Below, in pieces: positions 62,128 through 64,000 of a DNA stretch of 64,000 bases. Below the pieces are notes generated by a model. It saw only the letters and a program-made list of their open reading frames with translations, was not told the DNA's origin and did no database searches. The DNA is from Candidatus Gromoviella agglomerans (GTDB taxonomy: Bacteria; Pseudomonadota; Alphaproteobacteria; CAJXXZ01; G021065005), in contig NZ_CP069247.1 in NCBI RefSeq assembly GCF_021065005.1, positions 186,001-250,000 on the forward strand. Direction: 5' to 3'. A program made the translations under genes and the position numbers. Numbering within the stretch: the stretch's first letter is position 1; every line of letters begins with the position of its first letter.

Positions 62128-63186
62128 TCAATTCTTTAGATTATTTTTCTCACGAACAACTTCAATAAACTTTAAGAAATTCATTAAAAATCCAAAAAAT
62201 ATCATAAAAATACAAAAAATTTGCCCTATAGGGATTAAACAAACCACTATTTCTGGTTCTTTAAATGATTCACAAAACACTCGAAAAATTCCGTAAGATA
62301 ATAAAAATGTTGAAAAAATCGCCCCATTTCGTAGAATATACGATAGTCGCAAAAAATACATCACAAAGAAATTTGTGCACAAATATATCAAAATTAAAAA
62401 AATATTAAATAAAAACAACACGTAACTTCCTACTAAAATGCAATACATTGCTCCTAAAATAAGAATAGACAACAAAATTGGAATAAAATTCCACCAAATT
62501 TTCATAAAAATATCAAAAAATCTTTTGTTCAGAACTAAACAATCAAAACTAGTTTTATATTTTTTAATAACATTAAATTTGGAAATTCTATTAAAATAAT
62601 GCGAATTATGTGTATCAAAATTCTTCAAAACCATCATAAGATATAACACTCCAAACAGAGCAAATCCCTCTAAAAAAGCCTCATATAACTGAGAAGGATG
62701 TCTAATAAAGCCATCACCAAAATCAACTCCATACAAAAAAGGAGGAGCCAACTTAATTCCAATTAATTCAGAATTTATAAAATTACCCAACCTAACTAAA
62801 AACAATCCGATCGGCGACCAAAATGCAAAACAATCAGCAATTTGAAAGAACGAAAATTTGCGAGTGATAGATAAACGCCAGAGACAAACAATTACACCGA
62901 TTAAACCACCATGAAATGACAATCCACCACTCCTAATAGAAAAAATAGACCAGGGATTCGACAAAAATTCATCAAAATTGTAAACCAAAACATCAAAAAT
63001 TCTAGCACAAACTATCATGCTAATTAAACTAAAATTAAAAATTTCAGCTAATAAAATACGATCTAAACCAAAGACACAAGCATAAGTAACTGAAAAGCGC
63101 CCAACTAGCAAAACAGATGCAGAATATAATACTCCGTACCAATATATTGGAAAACCAAAGACATACAATGCAACAGGGTCAAGCAT
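62128..63186 (-). CDS. lgt: Prolipoprotein diacylglyceryl transferase
   Basis: Transfers diacylglycerol to the lipobox Cys of prolipoproteins such as Pal, the BamE-like protein and the RND adaptor here. Seen: IYWYGVLYSASVL, RSGGLSFHGGLIGV, the signature RLGNFINSELIG (catalytic Arg), and RHPSQLYEAFLEG; the end has GIFRVFCESFKEPE. 352 aa against the usual 260-290: between the fifth and last conserved segments (about 185-285) about 90 extra residues carry two hydrophobic helices. The gene starts 11 bases after tlc. Confidence 0.93.
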   Translation of the reverse strand: MLDPVALYVFGFPIYWYGVLYSASVLLVGRFSVTYACVFGLDRILLAEIFNFSLISMIVCARIFDVLVYNFDEFLSNPWSIFSIRSGGLSFHGGLIGVIVCLWRLSITRKFSFFQIADCFAFWSPIGLFLVRLGNFINSELIGIKLAPPFLYGVDFGDGFIRHPSQLYEAFLEGFALFGVLYLMMVLKNFDTHNSHYFNRISKFNVIKKYKTSFDCLVLNKRFFDIFMKIWWNFIPILLSILILGAMYCILVGSYVLFLFNIFLILIYLCTNFFVMYFLRLSYILRNGAIFSTFLLSYGIFRVFCESFKEPEIVVCLIPIGQIFCIFMIFFGFLMNFLKFIEVVREKNNLKN

Positions 63187-63197
63187 AAACTAGAAGA

Positions 63198-64000
63198 CTA
63201 CTCTGCAGACTTAGCTTTCTCAGCAAGCTTCCTCTCATACATAGTAGATAATTTCTTAACACCAAATATCCAACTCAGAGACACAATAGTAAAAACTACT
63301 ACCGCATAAGGCACACACGAAATTATATTACCACTAAATATAGATAGCAAAATTATCCACAAATAACTTCCACCAGCCTTACCCAATCGACCTCCAACAA
63401 CATCAACAGCAGCCTTACCTCTAGCCCTCAAATCAGGATCAAGCGGAATATACGCCATCTCCTTTGTTGGATCAAATAAAATATACTTAGAACCTTTTCC
63501 AAATATATTTTGGACCGCACCTACATAAGTCGCAAAGGCCAGCGCAGTATAACCAACCGTGTCCATAAAGTAATTATCAAAGGCCTCATTATTACTCAGG
63601 AGCAAAAATACAATAAATAAAGATCCTGTAATAAACATAACCGCAGGTGTAATAACTGCACCAGTGAACCACTTAAATTTAGACAATATTTTCTGAGCAA
63701 CAAGAGTAGAGCACACAACAAAAATACCAGTATTTTGAGAGACACTACCCATAAAATATGCATACATTTGCTTGTTACCATCAAATCTAATTGCTAGCTG
63801 TTTTTTCCAGATTATCTCTATAATATTTATTGACATACCATAAGCAAATACCATCAACCCAATCAAAGCAATATATGGTGACTGAAAAACCTCTTTCAAA
63901 CCATCTTTCAGACTAATCTTTACCTTATTTTTGACATGCTTAGTTGTAGGACACAACTCTTTATCAGGAATGATCTTAAGCACAATATATCTATGACAAA
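63198..64000 (-). CDS. tlc: ATP/ADP translocase, C-terminal part (runs off the window)
   Basis: The last about 267 residues of a nucleotide transport protein of the Tlc/NTT family (full length near 500). The frame is open to the window's right edge (a GTG at 63983 is internal). Seen: SLKDGLKEVFQSPYIALIGL, FAYGMSINIIEIIWKKQL, the NTT hallmark FDPTKEMAYIPLDPDLRARGKAAVDVVGGRLGK-type region (positions roughly 170-200 of the visible part), and a charged cytoplasmic tail. It exchanges host ATP for ADP and marks an obligate intracellular energy parasite. lgt follows at 11 bases. Confidence 0.95.
   Translation of the reverse strand, partial: CHRYIVLKIIPDKELCPTTKHVKNKVKISLKDGLKEVFQSPYIALIGLMVFAYGMSINIIEIIWKKQLAIRFDGNKQMYAYFMGSVSQNTGIFVVCSTLVAQKILSKFKWFTGAVITPAVMFITGSLFIVFLLLSNNEAFDNYFMDTVGYTALAFATYVGAVQNIFGKGSKYILFDPTKEMAYIPLDPDLRARGKAAVDVVGGRLGKAGGSYLWIILLSIFSGNIISCVPYAVVVFTIVSLSWIFGVKKLSTMYERKLAEKAKSAE

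Overview
The window is an AT-rich, densely coding chromosome segment from an obligately intracellular alphaproteobacterium of the order Rickettsiales; I cannot name the genus. The strongest evidence is the C-terminal half of an ATP/ADP translocase (Tlc) at the right edge. Supporting signs are the GatCAB amidotransferase next to a divergent GltX, an LdtR-type MarR regulator, Pal and TolQ lying apart, and housekeeping genes scattered out of their usual operons. No rRNA, insertion sequence or CRISPR locus was seen. Five tRNA genes are present: Arg-ACG, Ser-GGA, Thr-GGT, Leu-GAG and Ala-TGC.

Layout. 0-1.6 kb: two coupled genes, the second a phage/GTA-type holin-like membrane protein. 1.6-5.5 kb: tRNA-Arg and gatC-gatA-gatB. 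5.5-10.6 kb: a BamE-like lipoprotein, pal, and the glmU-glmS pair for UDP-GlcNAc. 10.7-13.7 kb: cysS and gltX. 13.7-18 kb: accessory stretch with a secreted protein, a lipoprotein, a SPOR-domain protein, an LdtR-like regulator and an unrecognised protein. 18-27.3 kb: infC, murA, a Pro/Gln-repeat exported protein, dnaE, rpmF-plsX, tadA, tRNA-Thr. 27.4-35.7 kb: an unknown gene, a 12-copy 35-bp tandem array, radC with a 315-residue N-terminal extension, a TPR-like exported protein, a phage-type protein fused to the nth unit, truA, tRNA-Leu, comF, fabZ. 36-41.5 kb: pgsA-MFP-RND and a MlaC-like protein. 41.6-48.8 kb: tRNA-Ala, divergent pdhA/pdhB, tsaD, ychF, rsmA, rpmB. 48.9-51.7 kb: an ftsE-ftsX-plsC-pth unit. 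51.7-56.6 kb: one 1,624-residue exported coiled-coil repeat protein. 56.9-64 kb: a tyrosine recombinase (Xer), BI-1 and tolQ, rpsM-rpsK-rpoA-rplQ, and tlc-lgt.

How the genes fit together. The cell imports ATP (Tlc) but still makes its own envelope precursors: GlmS/GlmU and MurA for peptidoglycan, PlsX/PlsC/PgsA/FabZ for phospholipid, Lgt/Pal/BamE-like/TolQ/MlaC-like for the outer membrane. GatCAB implies that Gln-tRNA and/or Asn-tRNA are made by the indirect route.

The most unusual signal is a recurrent pattern of tandem duplication at gene 3' ends. At glmS (17 bp x2), fabZ (64 bp), pdhA (71 bp x3) and the Xer gene (about 126 bp x3) the last codons, the stop codon and a few downstream bases have been copied in tandem beyond the gene; a fainter case follows the RND gene. 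Related arrays are the 36-bp x2 duplication in the infC-murA spacer, 27 bp x2 near comF, and the 35-bp x12 array behind radC. In-frame versions of the same process build the repeat proteins at 20.4 kb and 51.8 kb.
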